A DNA stretch of 64,000 nucleotides from Lyophyllum atratum (taxonomy: Eukaryota > Basidiomycota > Agaricomycetes > Agaricales > Lyophyllaceae), in assembly GCA_014905825.1 (NCBI GenBank), contig JACGCN010000007.1, positions 868,001 to 932,000 of the forward strand, in the 5' to 3' direction. Of this stretch, positions 33,703 through 43,682 are shown piece by piece. A program made the translations under genes and the position numbers. Every line of letters begins with the position of its first letter. The stretch's first letter is position 1. Below the pieces are notes generated by a model. It had not been told where the DNA came from and ran no database searches. It worked only from the letters and a program-made list of their open reading frames with translations.

Positions 33703-36666
33703 ATGGGCCGCGAGTATGCGAAACGGAAGAAACGGTCCCGGAAACAAGCCAAATCGAGCCATAACAGTCTGGAAAAGGCTCATGATCAGCAAAGAAATGC
33801 TCTTGGAGAAAGGACAAACACGATCGCGATGCCGTCGCCTACCCGTGTCATCGAAAGACTGTCGAAGGAGAATGAGGGCCTCCGAAAGAAGGCCAAGGAG
33901 GCAACACAAAAGTATTGGAATGTGCGAAGACGGGGTGCGCGAATGGAGAAGGCAGCAGCAGGGCGGAAGATTGACTTAAAGCAGGCCAAAATCGATGCCG
34001 TTCGCCTGCGTGGGGTGGTGAATATGTTGGGGAAAGACTTGAAGGACGTGAAGGATGCTGCCGACGAAACTACTTCCCTTCTACGGACAAGGATTAAAGG
34101 GCTCATCGAGGTACAAAAAGATCTGACCCACCGACGTATTATTCTGGGCAAGAGGTGTCGCCGGCTGGAGGTCGAGAAACGAAGGCTCAAAGAACGGATG
34201 AGGGAGCAGGCGAAGAAGCATCCGGCTACCTTCCGCATGATGCACAAAGGACGATATACCCCTGCCGCACGATCCCTTGCTCGACTCATGGTTTCCACTG
34301 GTACCGCCGAAGCCAAAGTTGGCAGTGCCTTGGTAGAAATCGGCAATACTCTGGGAATTACTGTCGACAAGCATTTGGACAAGCGGTCAGTTCAGCGGTT
34401 TATGCTCGAGCAGGGGGTGGCGGCCGACATACAGCTTGTCTACGAAATTATCAAGGCAGCCAGTAAGTACTTGAATTTTATCTGTGAGTTAGAACACGTT
34501 CTAACAATCATGGAAGAGATCACTTACAGTTCGGACTCGACCTCTCATAGACATATCGAGTATGAATGCCGTACCATTGCCCTACAGGTCGTTGACTATT
34601 CAAATCCCTCCGCGAAGCCTGAATGGAAGTCACGTACCCTTGGGATTGGTACCTCCATCAACCACGCCAGTCAAACGCAGGTCGACGGACTGAAACAACG
34701 GCTACAAGAACTTGCAGAAGTATTTAATAATAGTGCATTGGCGAAACGAGAAGGCTTGCGGTTTATTCCTGATGACTTCGCCTTCCGTTTAATTGGTACA
34801 AGTGGGGACCACGCTGCCGACCAGAAGAAAAGCCATGAGATACTTCGGACATGGCGGCTTGAAGTTATCCTTATGCGGCTCGGAGAGGAGGCTTTGCTTC
34901 AAATGGACGTCGGACGCTGTCTCGCGACCTTGATCTCATTAAAAGCGAAGCAAATCGAATCTTACGGAGGACAGGCGGCTTGGGATGCACTGTCGGCTGA
35001 CGAAAAGGCTGGCGCAGATTCTCAGATCACGCGCGATGTCGGAAAGCAGGTCTTCGATGCTCTTCCTCAAGCAGAGCAAGAGCAAATGACCCGTTTCATC
35101 CGGACAGGATGCTGTATGCATAAGGACTTGAACTGTGTCAAGGGAGGTGCTAAAGCGATGGCCGAAATGTGGGGTCGTTTGGAGAAGACTCCACCAATAC
35201 TTCTCGCGAATAAAGACAACGCGGCGGTACTTGCCAACCGGACATCTGGTGCCGAGGTGACTGCAGCTGAAAAACGAGCGGAAGAGGTGTCGAAACGCGG
35301 CGGAGTTCACGCTATGACGCTGGGCGGAATGATTTTTAAGAACAAGGACACGAAAAAGGGACAACAGGACACATACCTCTGGTATATGGAACAGCACATC
35401 GGCCATCGCGTCCCGTTCCCCGACGTGAGCAACACGCGGTATGGATCACATGGCGATGCAGCTGCTACCATTCTCGTATATCGCAAGCACTTCCTCTCGT
35501 TCATGGCGGCGATCCGTGATGCGAAAGATAAACCTGGGGAAACAAATATCGAAAAGAACTTCTCAGCGGCCATTAAAGACGTACCTACTCTCACGGAACT
35601 CTGCGCTCTTGCACTATACAATGTTGCCGTGTCTCGACCCTTCATGGTGCATGTCCGGAGAAACGATAGCATCCTTACGTTACGGGAATTCTTCGAAAAG
35701 AAGGCAAATTTCCTGCAATCAATCATCGACAAACCTTCTCTTTGGACTGGCAATGAATTATCGCACAAAACCGGATGCCTAGACGGACAGGAATGGGATG
35801 AATGGTCGCTCAAAGTCATAGATGTGATAACAGACCTCGAAGGACAACTCCCCGACCTCGATGATTCTGTCGTAGCATTTGTGCAAGGTGCCCGCGAGAC
35901 ATTTGTCGAACGATTTTCGGATGAGTTCAAGGACGGCGGGGATATCGATAAATTGACGGACAGCGAGCTGGATACCTTATATTTCTCATCAACAAACGAT
36001 GCTAATGAAGGCGGCTTGGGTAGTTGGCGGCGTGGGCAAGCGAGACGACCAGCTGAAACGTTGCTCAAGTTCAATGCATCGTTCACATCTTCACGAAACG
36101 AAACGGAAGTTTTTATCAAACATAAACTGATGGAAGAAGACGACCACATTTACCTGATGAGAACAGCCAGGGAACGCGATGCAAGTGGGCACCAAAAAGC
36201 ACTCAGAGCGGCGCAGATTCGAGCGGACGAGAAAAAGATCACGGAAAACCGCAAGAAGGAGACGGAGAGGGAGGGAAAACGGCAGAAAGTGGCAAGTGCT
36301 CTTATGGGCGCTGTCAAGAACCTCGCTCTCACAGACGTGGAAATCGACAACCTTAAAGGGGACGTGTTGATTCTCGAGCTTGAGTGTCACCGTGAGATAG
36401 AGAAGCAGAGGTTGGCGCTCAGGCTGGCAGGTGACAGCAGTGGGAACGGCAATAGCACCGAGACCGCGGAGGAAACAATTCCCTTGAAGAGCCGTATGAA
36501 GAACAAAGCACAGAGGGTACCCCAGCTGAAGAAAGCACTTGCCAGATTTCTTGCACGAGGTGAGACAAAGGAAAGTGCATATGAACTACTCAATACTAGC
36601 ACCCTTGAAACTAATGGGCAAAGCGGGGAAGATCATTTATATGAGTCAGATAATGATGGTTTATAG
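33703..36666 (+). CDS. Transposase-like protein of a basidiomycete-expanded family
   Basis: An open frame of 987 codons. The N-terminus is basic (MGREYAKRKKRSRKQAKSSH) and residues ~50-190 form a Lys/Arg/Glu-rich coiled coil. A conserved core follows with YSSDSTSHRHIEYE (Asp278), IGTSGDHAADQKKS (Asp369), GCCMHKDLNCVKGG (Asp475) and SSTNDANEGGLGSWRR (Glu769). This layout recalls RNase-H-like DDE transposases and host genes derived from them, but the class is not one I can name. The family occurs in many copies in Agaricomycetes, from memory. A perfect splice-type segment of 54 bases (34463-34516, GTAAGT...CTAAC...GAAG) lies in frame; its removal joins KAA to KITYSSDST and fits the family better. 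No convincing terminal repeats are seen. Confidence 0.7.
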   Translation: MGREYAKRKKRSRKQAKSSHNSLEKAHDQQRNALGERTNTIAMPSPTRVIERLSKENEGLRKKAKEATQKYWNVRRRGARMEKAAAGRKIDLKQAKIDAVRLRGVVNMLGKDLKDVKDAADETTSLLRTRIKGLIEVQKDLTHRRIILGKRCRRLEVEKRRLKERMREQAKKHPATFRMMHKGRYTPAARSLARLMVSTGTAEAKVGSALVEIGNTLGITVDKHLDKRSVQRFMLEQGVAADIQLVYEIIKAASKYLNFICELEHVLTIMEEITYSSDSTSHRHIEYECRTIALQVVDYSNPSAKPEWKSRTLGIGTSINHASQTQVDGLKQRLQELAEVFNNSALAKREGLRFIPDDFAFRLIGTSGDHAADQKKSHEILRTWRLEVILMRLGEEALLQMDVGRCLATLISLKAKQIESYGGQAAWDALSADEKAGADSQITRDVGKQVFDALPQAEQEQMTRFIRTGCCMHKDLNCVKGGAKAMAEMWGRLEKTPPILLANKDNAAVLANRTSGAEVTAAEKRAEEVSKRGGVHAMTLGGMIFKNKDTKKGQQDTYLWYMEQHIGHRVPFPDVSNTRYGSHGDAAATILVYRKHFLSFMAAIRDAKDKPGETNIEKNFSAAIKDVPTLTELCALALYNVAVSRPFMVHVRRNDSILTLREFFEKKANFLQSIIDKPSLWTGNELSHKTGCLDGQEWDEWSLKVIDVITDLEGQLPDLDDSVVAFVQGARETFVERFSDEFKDGGDIDKLTDSELDTLYFSSTNDANEGGLGSWRRGQARRPAETLLKFNASFTSSRNETEVFIKHKLMEEDDHIYLMRTARERDASGHQKALRAAQIRADEKKITENRKKETEREGKRQKVASALMGAVKNLALTDVEIDNLKGDVLILELECHREIEKQRLALRLAGDSSGNGNSTETAEETIPLKSRMKNKAQRVPQLKKALARFLARGETKESAYELLNTSTLETNGQSGEDHLYESDNDGL
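34463..34516 (+). other. Probable 54-base in-frame intron
   Basis: GTAAGT donor, CTAAC branch and AG acceptor (GAAG). The length is a multiple of three and it contains no stop codon, so spliced and unspliced mRNA both keep the frame. Confidence 0.7.
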
Positions 36667-36870
36667 TTTATTCACTTATATACCATATTTTACACCTGCT
36701 TGATAATTCATAATGTCATTGTACACTCGAAAGACGGTCAATTCTCGTTTGAAGTCGACAAGGACGCGATTTGGCAGTTTCGAGGTGGCTGTGCGCTTAC
36801 TAAGCTGCCGTTCTCACTTGCGGCCGGTGCGCCTCCCCACGGTCTGACAGTGATGAACGATAAAAATATT
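36667..36870. other. 3' flank of transposase-like gene
   Basis: AT-rich start, no gene. It carries the inverted 10-base match to the 5' flank noted above. Confidence 0.5.
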
Positions 36871-36950
36871 TGCCCACTGACCGGATTGAACGATCGACCT
36901 CACCATCGCGGTTATACGAGTGGCGCGCTCTACCACTGAGCTAAACGGGC
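36871..36950 (-). tRNA. tRNA-Thr (CGT) with 8-base intron
   Basis: On the minus strand acceptor GCCCGTT pairs with AGTGGGC (two G-U). The D arm GCTCAGTGGTAGAGC, anticodon stem CGCCA/TGGTG and T arm GATCGTTCAATCCGGTC are present. The anticodon loop reads CTCGTA + TAACCGCG + A, a 7-base loop with anticodon CGT interrupted by an 8-base intron after position 37. Mature length would be 72 bases. Confidence 0.82.
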
Positions 36951-39900
36951 TGTGATAGAAGTGAACGAGGCAGAAACACATTCCGCTTGGTATGCGGCCG
37001 TCTTAGTATGAGTCACGACTCCGCAGGATCCGCTAGCATCCGCAGCCTCGGTCAACCTTGAACCTTGCGCCACGTCTGACATGCTTAGAATCTCAAGTTT
37101 GCTCCGGGTTGGGCAGATTCCTATCTAACGCCATGGCAGCTCTTTTCCTCTCAGGTAAATGTGCCTTCCACGTGCCTAATCTCGTAACTTGAATCCTGTG
37201 CAAATCTGCCAACTGTCGAGCCTAGTTGCAAATTTCCCTCTTCATTTCCGTCCTCTCGCCAAATTTGGATATCCTGCACGATACACACCATGTTGTAACA
37301 GAGCAGTGCGCCCGACGAAACAAAGTCTGAGTGAGCGCATGCCTCGCGTTTGCTAAGACGACCATAGGCGTTGATAAGCCTGTAGCCTCTCATCGATTTT
37401 AAGGCTCTCATGATCTGTGTGCATCTTCAGAAGTCTGCCTCGCTATTCCAGCACTGCACAACTACCCCTCCTTCCCCCTTCTACCCCGACATCTCCTCTG
37501 CGTCATGGCTGTCGAATCCTCGACGTCTCTCCATCGAAGCTCCGGGTAACTCCGACCTTAGGGACAACTTGCATGGCAGGCCCACCTTGCATCGAGTAGC
37601 GAGTACTGAATACGAAGGGATGGAAGTGGTTCGATCGACCCAGTATGTCTATTTTACCAAGAGTGGCAAGCGTGCTGCCCAGGCAACTGAATAGACTTGC
37701 TTCACGACTTTCGACTGCTCCGTGAACACCGCCCTGGTTTCAAGTTCGGTGGCGCTGACCATACTTACTATCATCGTCGTCCGGTCTTTGTCAAGTCACC
37801 TCTCCGGCCGCTTTTCCAGTCGGCGTCGGCACCTTCACCTCAGTGGGGATACGGATACAGACGTCGCCTTAGGTATCCTTTTGCGCATGTGCTATTTTCA
37901 GCTCTACTCCCTCGCCTTGATATGCGGTTTCATCGGGCACAGCTCGCTTGTTTGCTCCTGATCGTGTTAACAAATCTTAGCACGCGTCGCAATGTGCGTC
38001 TGACATGAGACTCTGACGTCTTTCCCTTGCTTCTCCACATGTCCGAGTCATAATCAATCTTCATACCAGGCAAACTTGGAGTGTGAAGTCCAGGTTTTTC
38101 CCAATGCGGCGAACGAATTTGGGGTGGTACACTACGGCATGCAGATTTATGCAACCACGCCCACAGAGGACATGCAGAAATGGGAAAGGATTTGGCGGTA
38201 TTGGAATCTTATATTCGGACGACATGTCGAACATGAGGGACTGGCAGGAGACATCCCATTTGGGCGAAGCCGTATTCTGAGATGAAATCGGTGTCACAGC
38301 CAATCGAAGGGAGGGGCCGAGAGCAGTATAGAAAAAAGGAGCGGTAAATGAGCACCGTTCCTGTTTGCTTAATCCGCTCCGTGGCCTTGTTCTGGATCTA
38401 GCAAGTCTGACTTGATATATGGTTCGGTCACTGAGCTTGTCGTGGGGATCGATTACTGGTCTAACGTCACACGTTCGCCGTTCCGCAGAGTCATAGCTTC
38501 GAGTCGGGATCGAAATGCACAGCTCGAAATGGCTCAACATATAGTACCCTCGTTCCACACATCACGTTGACTGTGAAAGAGAGAGAATAAAGAAGTCGCT
38601 TAGTCGAAATCGAACAATTGGGGTGGCTAGATGTGACGGTGGGGAGCCAATCTAGCGGCGAGTACTTTTCTAACTGGGTGAAACAACTCGACCGAGTCGC
38701 CGACATCTGACTAAAGCAAGGCATGGAAGATCCACCGAACACGCGTCTCGGTTCCGCTCGACTGTGTTGTTTACGCGTATGCAGGAGGTAAGTTCGAGCT
38801 TCCTTAGAGAGTAGAGTCGTGATGACAAAAAAAGGAATAGATCATACTCAAGATCTTGAACTTCTCAAAACCACTCCTCGCCCAGGGAGGACCGTAGCGA
38901 ATCGCAGTGCCGGATGACATATGGGCGAGAAGTGACCTTCTCCGAGCTACAATACATCGTATCACGCCTGCCGAAGTAACCCAGTTGTGCGACCCTTCCA
39001 CGCAACACGTATGTACACGGGGCAGCGTGGCTCTGATCGAGGGGAAGGGAAGCGCAAGGAAAACGGGTGTGGCTTACGAGTTTTTGATCCTTCACTGCAT
39101 GGGACGGACCAAAAATTAATTGAGTGAGCATACCCAGATACTGCAATCCTTGGAAGCAGGTGTATTCCCGGTGACACTGGGATACAAGATTCATTTGTAC
39201 GCGAAGCACACGTCGGTGCTAGTGCCTCGCCGGAGGCGGGGGAGTTCAGCAGAGCATCATTGAAGCAATGATGTTGTTTCCAAAGCATAGCCCGGGCATT
39301 GAGGTTTCGGTCGACATGTAGACCCCAATCACGAAAAAGATATGAGCAAATGAATCTGGAGTTTGCGAGGCTAAAAAAATAATGCAGTGTTGTCATATCA
39401 TGAAAGACCTGGAGCGCATGTTCTGGAATACATTGTGGGTGGCTGAAGGCAGATGAACATACGTACCCATGAGGTTCCCTAACCAAACGTGCGCACTTCG
39501 AGGGCGACGGAAACTCGAAATAAACTCGGTGGCTTCAAGCTTGTATATCCTCCCATTTGTCAGTTCATAAATTATGAAGAATCATGTCATTCCAAATGAG
39601 CAACTAAGAACCAAGATGTATTAAATCCATGATTATTGGACGGGCGATGATTTTCGAAGATTGGCATGCAACTCGAAACTTCGTCCCTCCGAGTCAGGAG
39701 TGTGTGCATCTTGCATAGGTAAGGATGTTGATAGTCCTTCTGAGAAAGGAACCTAGTGTATGCATCGGCGAGCACTGCCTGCCTACGGCCGGATGAGTAT
39801 TTAGCTTCCTGTCAGTTGTTCGGAATCTACGATGGTGGCGTCTGCCAATTTATCTGATCTTGATCGCTAAATCGATGTAACCCATCCTCCGAGTTCGGCT

Positions 39901-41578
39901 CCCGGCTCGGCATCATGTATAGCTTCTTATCGACGACTTCGAGCCTTAGTGCCTCACCACACACACGAGGCCACACTAACTCAATTGCCATTCAATGGCA
40001 CTTGCCAGGGAAACATTTATCCAGTGGGTGTTATACTGCCAGCAAAAATCTGATTTTTCCTGACTGAAATTGTGCTCTTTATTGGCTTCCTACTAGGTCA
40101 GCGGCTATCTGGCTATGTTTCTTTTTCGAAAAGGATGCACTATCAGCGTATGTACGTTTACTGGTTTGAAATACGTGTGCCAGACCGGCGTCGTTACCAC
40201 GTGGCATTTACATCCCTGGACCATCCACACCGTTCCAAATTGTGGTCCATTCAATCTGCCCAGCGTCGTGCTTCGCGGAATATGAATGTCAGCTGGAAGG
40301 TCGCATCCTTGCCGCGAATGTGACAGACAAGGCCGCTTCCCTACTTCGGTCTTAAATAACGTGGATGTGGCGGGCTTTATACCCTTTGGGACAGTGGGAT
40401 ACAGAATGTCGCAACTGAAGCCGGTTGGTACTATGACCGCTGGAGATTGGCCCTCGCTAGCTGCGTGCATGATTCCCTCGTTATCATACCTCGTGTCTTG
40501 GCCATCCATCTCATTGCCACCTATCCCCCAGCTTTTGTTTGCCTGTATAATTCGGCCGCTTTGACTCACCGATGTTGGCCAGTGACACCTTCCCGCCACT
40601 CAGCTTTGACTCTACAGCTTTGGCACTAGGCAGTATATATGAGCAAAACGATGTCCGCGATATCTACGATACGACGATACTGGTTTTCTTCAAAAAATGG
40701 CGAGACACAGCTACTCTACCCCCACTTCTCATCCTCTGCAGGACCTTCAGGTCGCGGAATGGCCCAGTATACAAGTTCTCTTAGCACCTCGCACCGAAGG
40801 CTGGCGTAACAGGTGCATATTTACCTTTCACATATATCTTTGTTGGATCCTGATCGTATTTTTGTTTAGTCTCCATTATGATATGCACGGCTATGTCGAA
40901 GTCGACGCAGTCACTGTACTGGGGAACCTCCCAGGATATTCACAGCCGATCAAATTATCCTTGCACTCTGTCGAGCTTGACTTCCGCTTCTGGCAAAAAT
41001 GTCGAATGGAACCAGCCTCTAACAGAGGATCTGAACACCACGACATCGGGGGTTCAGGATCACCCCGGTTATATTGTTCAGAGACTATGGTCCAGTTCTT
41101 CGCACCACACTCCATCACCCCCCAGAGCAGGTCAGAAGTGGTCAAGCTTCGGTACCCTTTCAAAGCGACAGTCCCGTGTACGATGTTCCACATGACCTCT
41201 TATGAGGCGGATCGGTTCTTCGAATGTACGGCGCGGGCGTGGTATACGCCAAACATCATGCCACCTGGCGGGACTCAGCCTGGGGCCACGGCACCTATGT
41301 CTATTGCATGCCCCCCTTCGAGAACGTCGCGAGCGTATATGCCGCCTAAAGCGCGCTCACATACGCTTCGCTCCTATGAGTACCCGGAGCCTCCAGCGAA
41401 ACCTCCACCGCGTACGCCCTTTCGCCATTGCCGTGTTCTACGGTGAAAACTCGTCCAGATAGTTCAAAGGCGCATGGGCGCCATGGCCTGTAATTGTGTC
41501 AGCAGAATTATTTTTTGGGTCGCTTCTGTCGTAATAGATATGCAAATAATGTATCCAGTATGCCTCGTACAATGTCGT
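36951..41578. other. Gene-poor stretch of about 4.6 kb
   Basis: No recognisable family in either strand. The longest frames are 249 codons (40697-41446, +), 174 codons (39486-38962, -) and about 165 codons (38558-38061, -; 40599-40105, -), mostly overlapping other ORFs. The composition and many short ORFs suggest decayed genes or mobile-element remains rather than active genes. Confidence 0.5.
40697..41446 (+). CDS. Unrecognised 249-codon ORF, doubtful
   Basis: The longest open frame in the gene-poor stretch. It has one hydrophobic segment (FHIYLCWILIVFLFSLHY, around codons 45-62) and a Pro/Arg-rich C-terminus (PEPPAKPPPRTPFRH). No domain is recognised, and a 100-codon antisense ORF overlaps it. 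It could be a lineage-specific gene or a chance frame. Confidence 0.2.
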   Translation: MARHSYSTPTSHPLQDLQVAEWPSIQVLLAPRTEGWRNRCIFTFHIYLCWILIVFLFSLHYDMHGYVEVDAVTVLGNLPGYSQPIKLSLHSVELDFRFWQKCRMEPASNRGSEHHDIGGSGSPRLYCSETMVQFFAPHSITPQSRSEVVKLRYPFKATVPCTMFHMTSYEADRFFECTARAWYTPNIMPPGGTQPGATAPMSIACPPSRTSRAYMPPKARSHTLRSYEYPEPPAKPPPRTPFRHCRVLR

Positions 41579-43424
41579 TCATTCAGCAATGCCGGATGAG
41601 GAAGTGGCTCCAGGTTTCGTCCCTTCACCCATAGTGCTTGGCGATGCCCTCTCCTTCCGCTGTCGTCGCCACGCTGATAGCTCTCTGAGAGCAGCCACGA
41701 AAAGCGGGATGACCGCACTAGCAAACATCGGCGTATAGACGGCATACTTGTGCTCTGCCGGGAAGTAAAGCAGCGCTAGCATCCCTGGGTTGAAAAACGC
41801 TCGTGAAGACAACGTAAACGCATGGGCGGAAAGACGGAAAGTCTCAGTCAACGATGCCTTGGACACCTCGAACATCTGGAAAGTTGGTTAGTAATTTCCA
41901 TATTACGTGAGGTAGCTGTAACTCGAACCTCTTCAAGAGCAGCCAGCGCTCCTTGAATGTCACCTCTTACGTCCTGCCCGACTGGCATGTTTTCAATCTG
42001 ATTTACAAGGTTGACGATACTTCGGAGAGTGTCCTTAGATCCTTGAGCGTTGTTTAAGGCGCGATACCGCAGGAGGGCGTCAAGTTGCCAGTCTGTAAGC
42101 AGACGACGATCGTCTGCCACGTTCTTGACGCCGGAGGGTAGGTTCGGCACGCCAAGCAGGGAGAGGAGGTGATTCGAGAATGTGGAGAATATGTGATCAA
42201 GGCTAGGTGGTGACAACACTTCTGATTGGGTCAACGACTCTGGCGGGTTGAGGATGACGATACCGCCCCACTGTGGCAAGAGGAATGAATTTGAGGTAGA
42301 TATATCGCCTATCAATGCATCAATCGGTGTTGATCAATACTTTGCAAGGTGAAATCCTACCTTGACTGTCCAGGATATGTAGAGGCCGCCGAGCGGCTGA
42401 GGGGACAAAGATGACAAAATGCAGCACAGGGTCATTCGAAGCACTCGAAGCTTAAAGAGTTGTTTAACAAAAATTAGCGGAAGATATGGCGTTGAACTCA
42501 CACAATGTCCACTCCGCCGAATTGACAAAGACGGTGAGGTCCTCTGGACTGATTCCAAAACCATCGTCAACTGGGCGGGGGTTGAACGCTAACGGTGCAT
42601 GAAACTGTACTTGGCTCTCGATGGTGAAGTCGTGCAACGTTTCCAGCTGCGATAGGATTGGTGAGATGTGGCCTATCCATTTCGTTAGTCTGCATCTCAT
42701 TCCTTCAAGTCTGAACTAACTTGAGATCGCGTTTGAGATCCCCCAATCAGTGTATGGATTTCCAGCGGCCGCGTCCTCGTTTAACAGGGTGAAGGAGAGA
42801 CGGTATCGGGGTGAATATTGAGCAGTGCGATGATCCTGCTCTGACGTTGAAGCTAAGGGTGTAATCAGGGCGCTAAGTGTATCTGCGAGTTCAGACGCTG
42901 AATCCTGTACAGTCCTGAATGGTGGTTGCTTCAGAAATTGTATTATTTACTCACGACGCGTTGTATAGGAAACGCCAATTGTCTCCCTCGCACTGCAATC
43001 TCATCGCCATTCAAAATAGTGTAGGAACCATCCACACTGTTCACATCTTCCGAGGCTCATTCAGGTGGGGCATCTTGCATACGACGAAAGCTGACGCACT
43101 CTGTTTGTTGTAAATTTGGAAATCCAGCCCCTCCCACCGCTGAGGTGTCTTCCGAACAACTGCATCGACAGCAATTTGTAGCTGCAAGACTAATGCATTC
43201 GAGTCACCTTCTAGTCCCACCCTGACAGGAATACGTAGGTCATGCCGAGCTTGCTCAGTGACACGAGACGAAGGTAAGGAAAGTCGTTCAATGCTTGTCG
43301 TATGCCACCACAGCGGCAAAGCCAATATAATAACAAGCCAATATGCAGATATTATAGATCGTCGAACATAGTCTGCCTGGAAGAATAGTTTTGAAGGATC
43401 GCCAGCAAGAGACTCGGAGGCCAT
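41579..43424 (-). CDS. GPI17: GPI transamidase subunit PIG-S (Gpi17)
   Basis: The start at 43424 (MASESLAGDPSKLFFQ) precedes the N-terminal membrane segment (SAYWLVIILALPLWWHTTS), typical of PIG-S, with IERLSLPSSRV just after. The lumenal region includes FTIESQVQFHAPLAFNPRP, SPEDLTVFVNSAEWTL, SFLLPQWGGIVILNPPES and LLTDWQLDALLRYRALNNA. A second membrane segment near the C-terminus (YAVYTPMFASAVIPLFVAAL) is followed by a basic cytosolic tail. PIG-S is a non-catalytic part of the ER GPI transamidase that attaches GPI anchors to proteins. About six introns. It is head-to-head with the Snt1-like gene, 258 bases between starts. Confidence 0.92.
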
Positions 43425-43682
43425 GGCGGACGTTGACTGCCGTTTGTTAGGGTACTTGTCGTGCGAATTTCTTGCGGAATCAACATGCGCAAATTTCGGT
43501 GTGGCTGCTCTGTCTCCGTAACGCTCATCCCCCTTCCTCGACGCTGGTGTGCGCGCCGCTACTTTCTCAACTATCATCCAAGGGATCCTCACTTATAGCC
43601 GACTCCTCTGGCGGAACACACTTTCTTTTTGTCATTTCAGAGTTAGCTTCTCGGCTGGTCACTTGAACCACGGGTACTTAAC
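43425..43682. promoter_or_regulatory. Bidirectional promoter region, PIG-S / Snt1-like
   Basis: 258 bases between divergent start codons must hold both promoters. Layout inference only. Confidence 0.4.

Noticed and set aside
35307..36149. 280-codon minus-strand ORF opposite the transposase-like gene
   Set aside because: The plus-strand frame is far longer and carries conserved motifs; the antisense frame has none.
36700..36939. 79-codon plus-strand ORF
   Set aside because: It runs through the tRNA-Thr gene on the other strand and shows no protein features.
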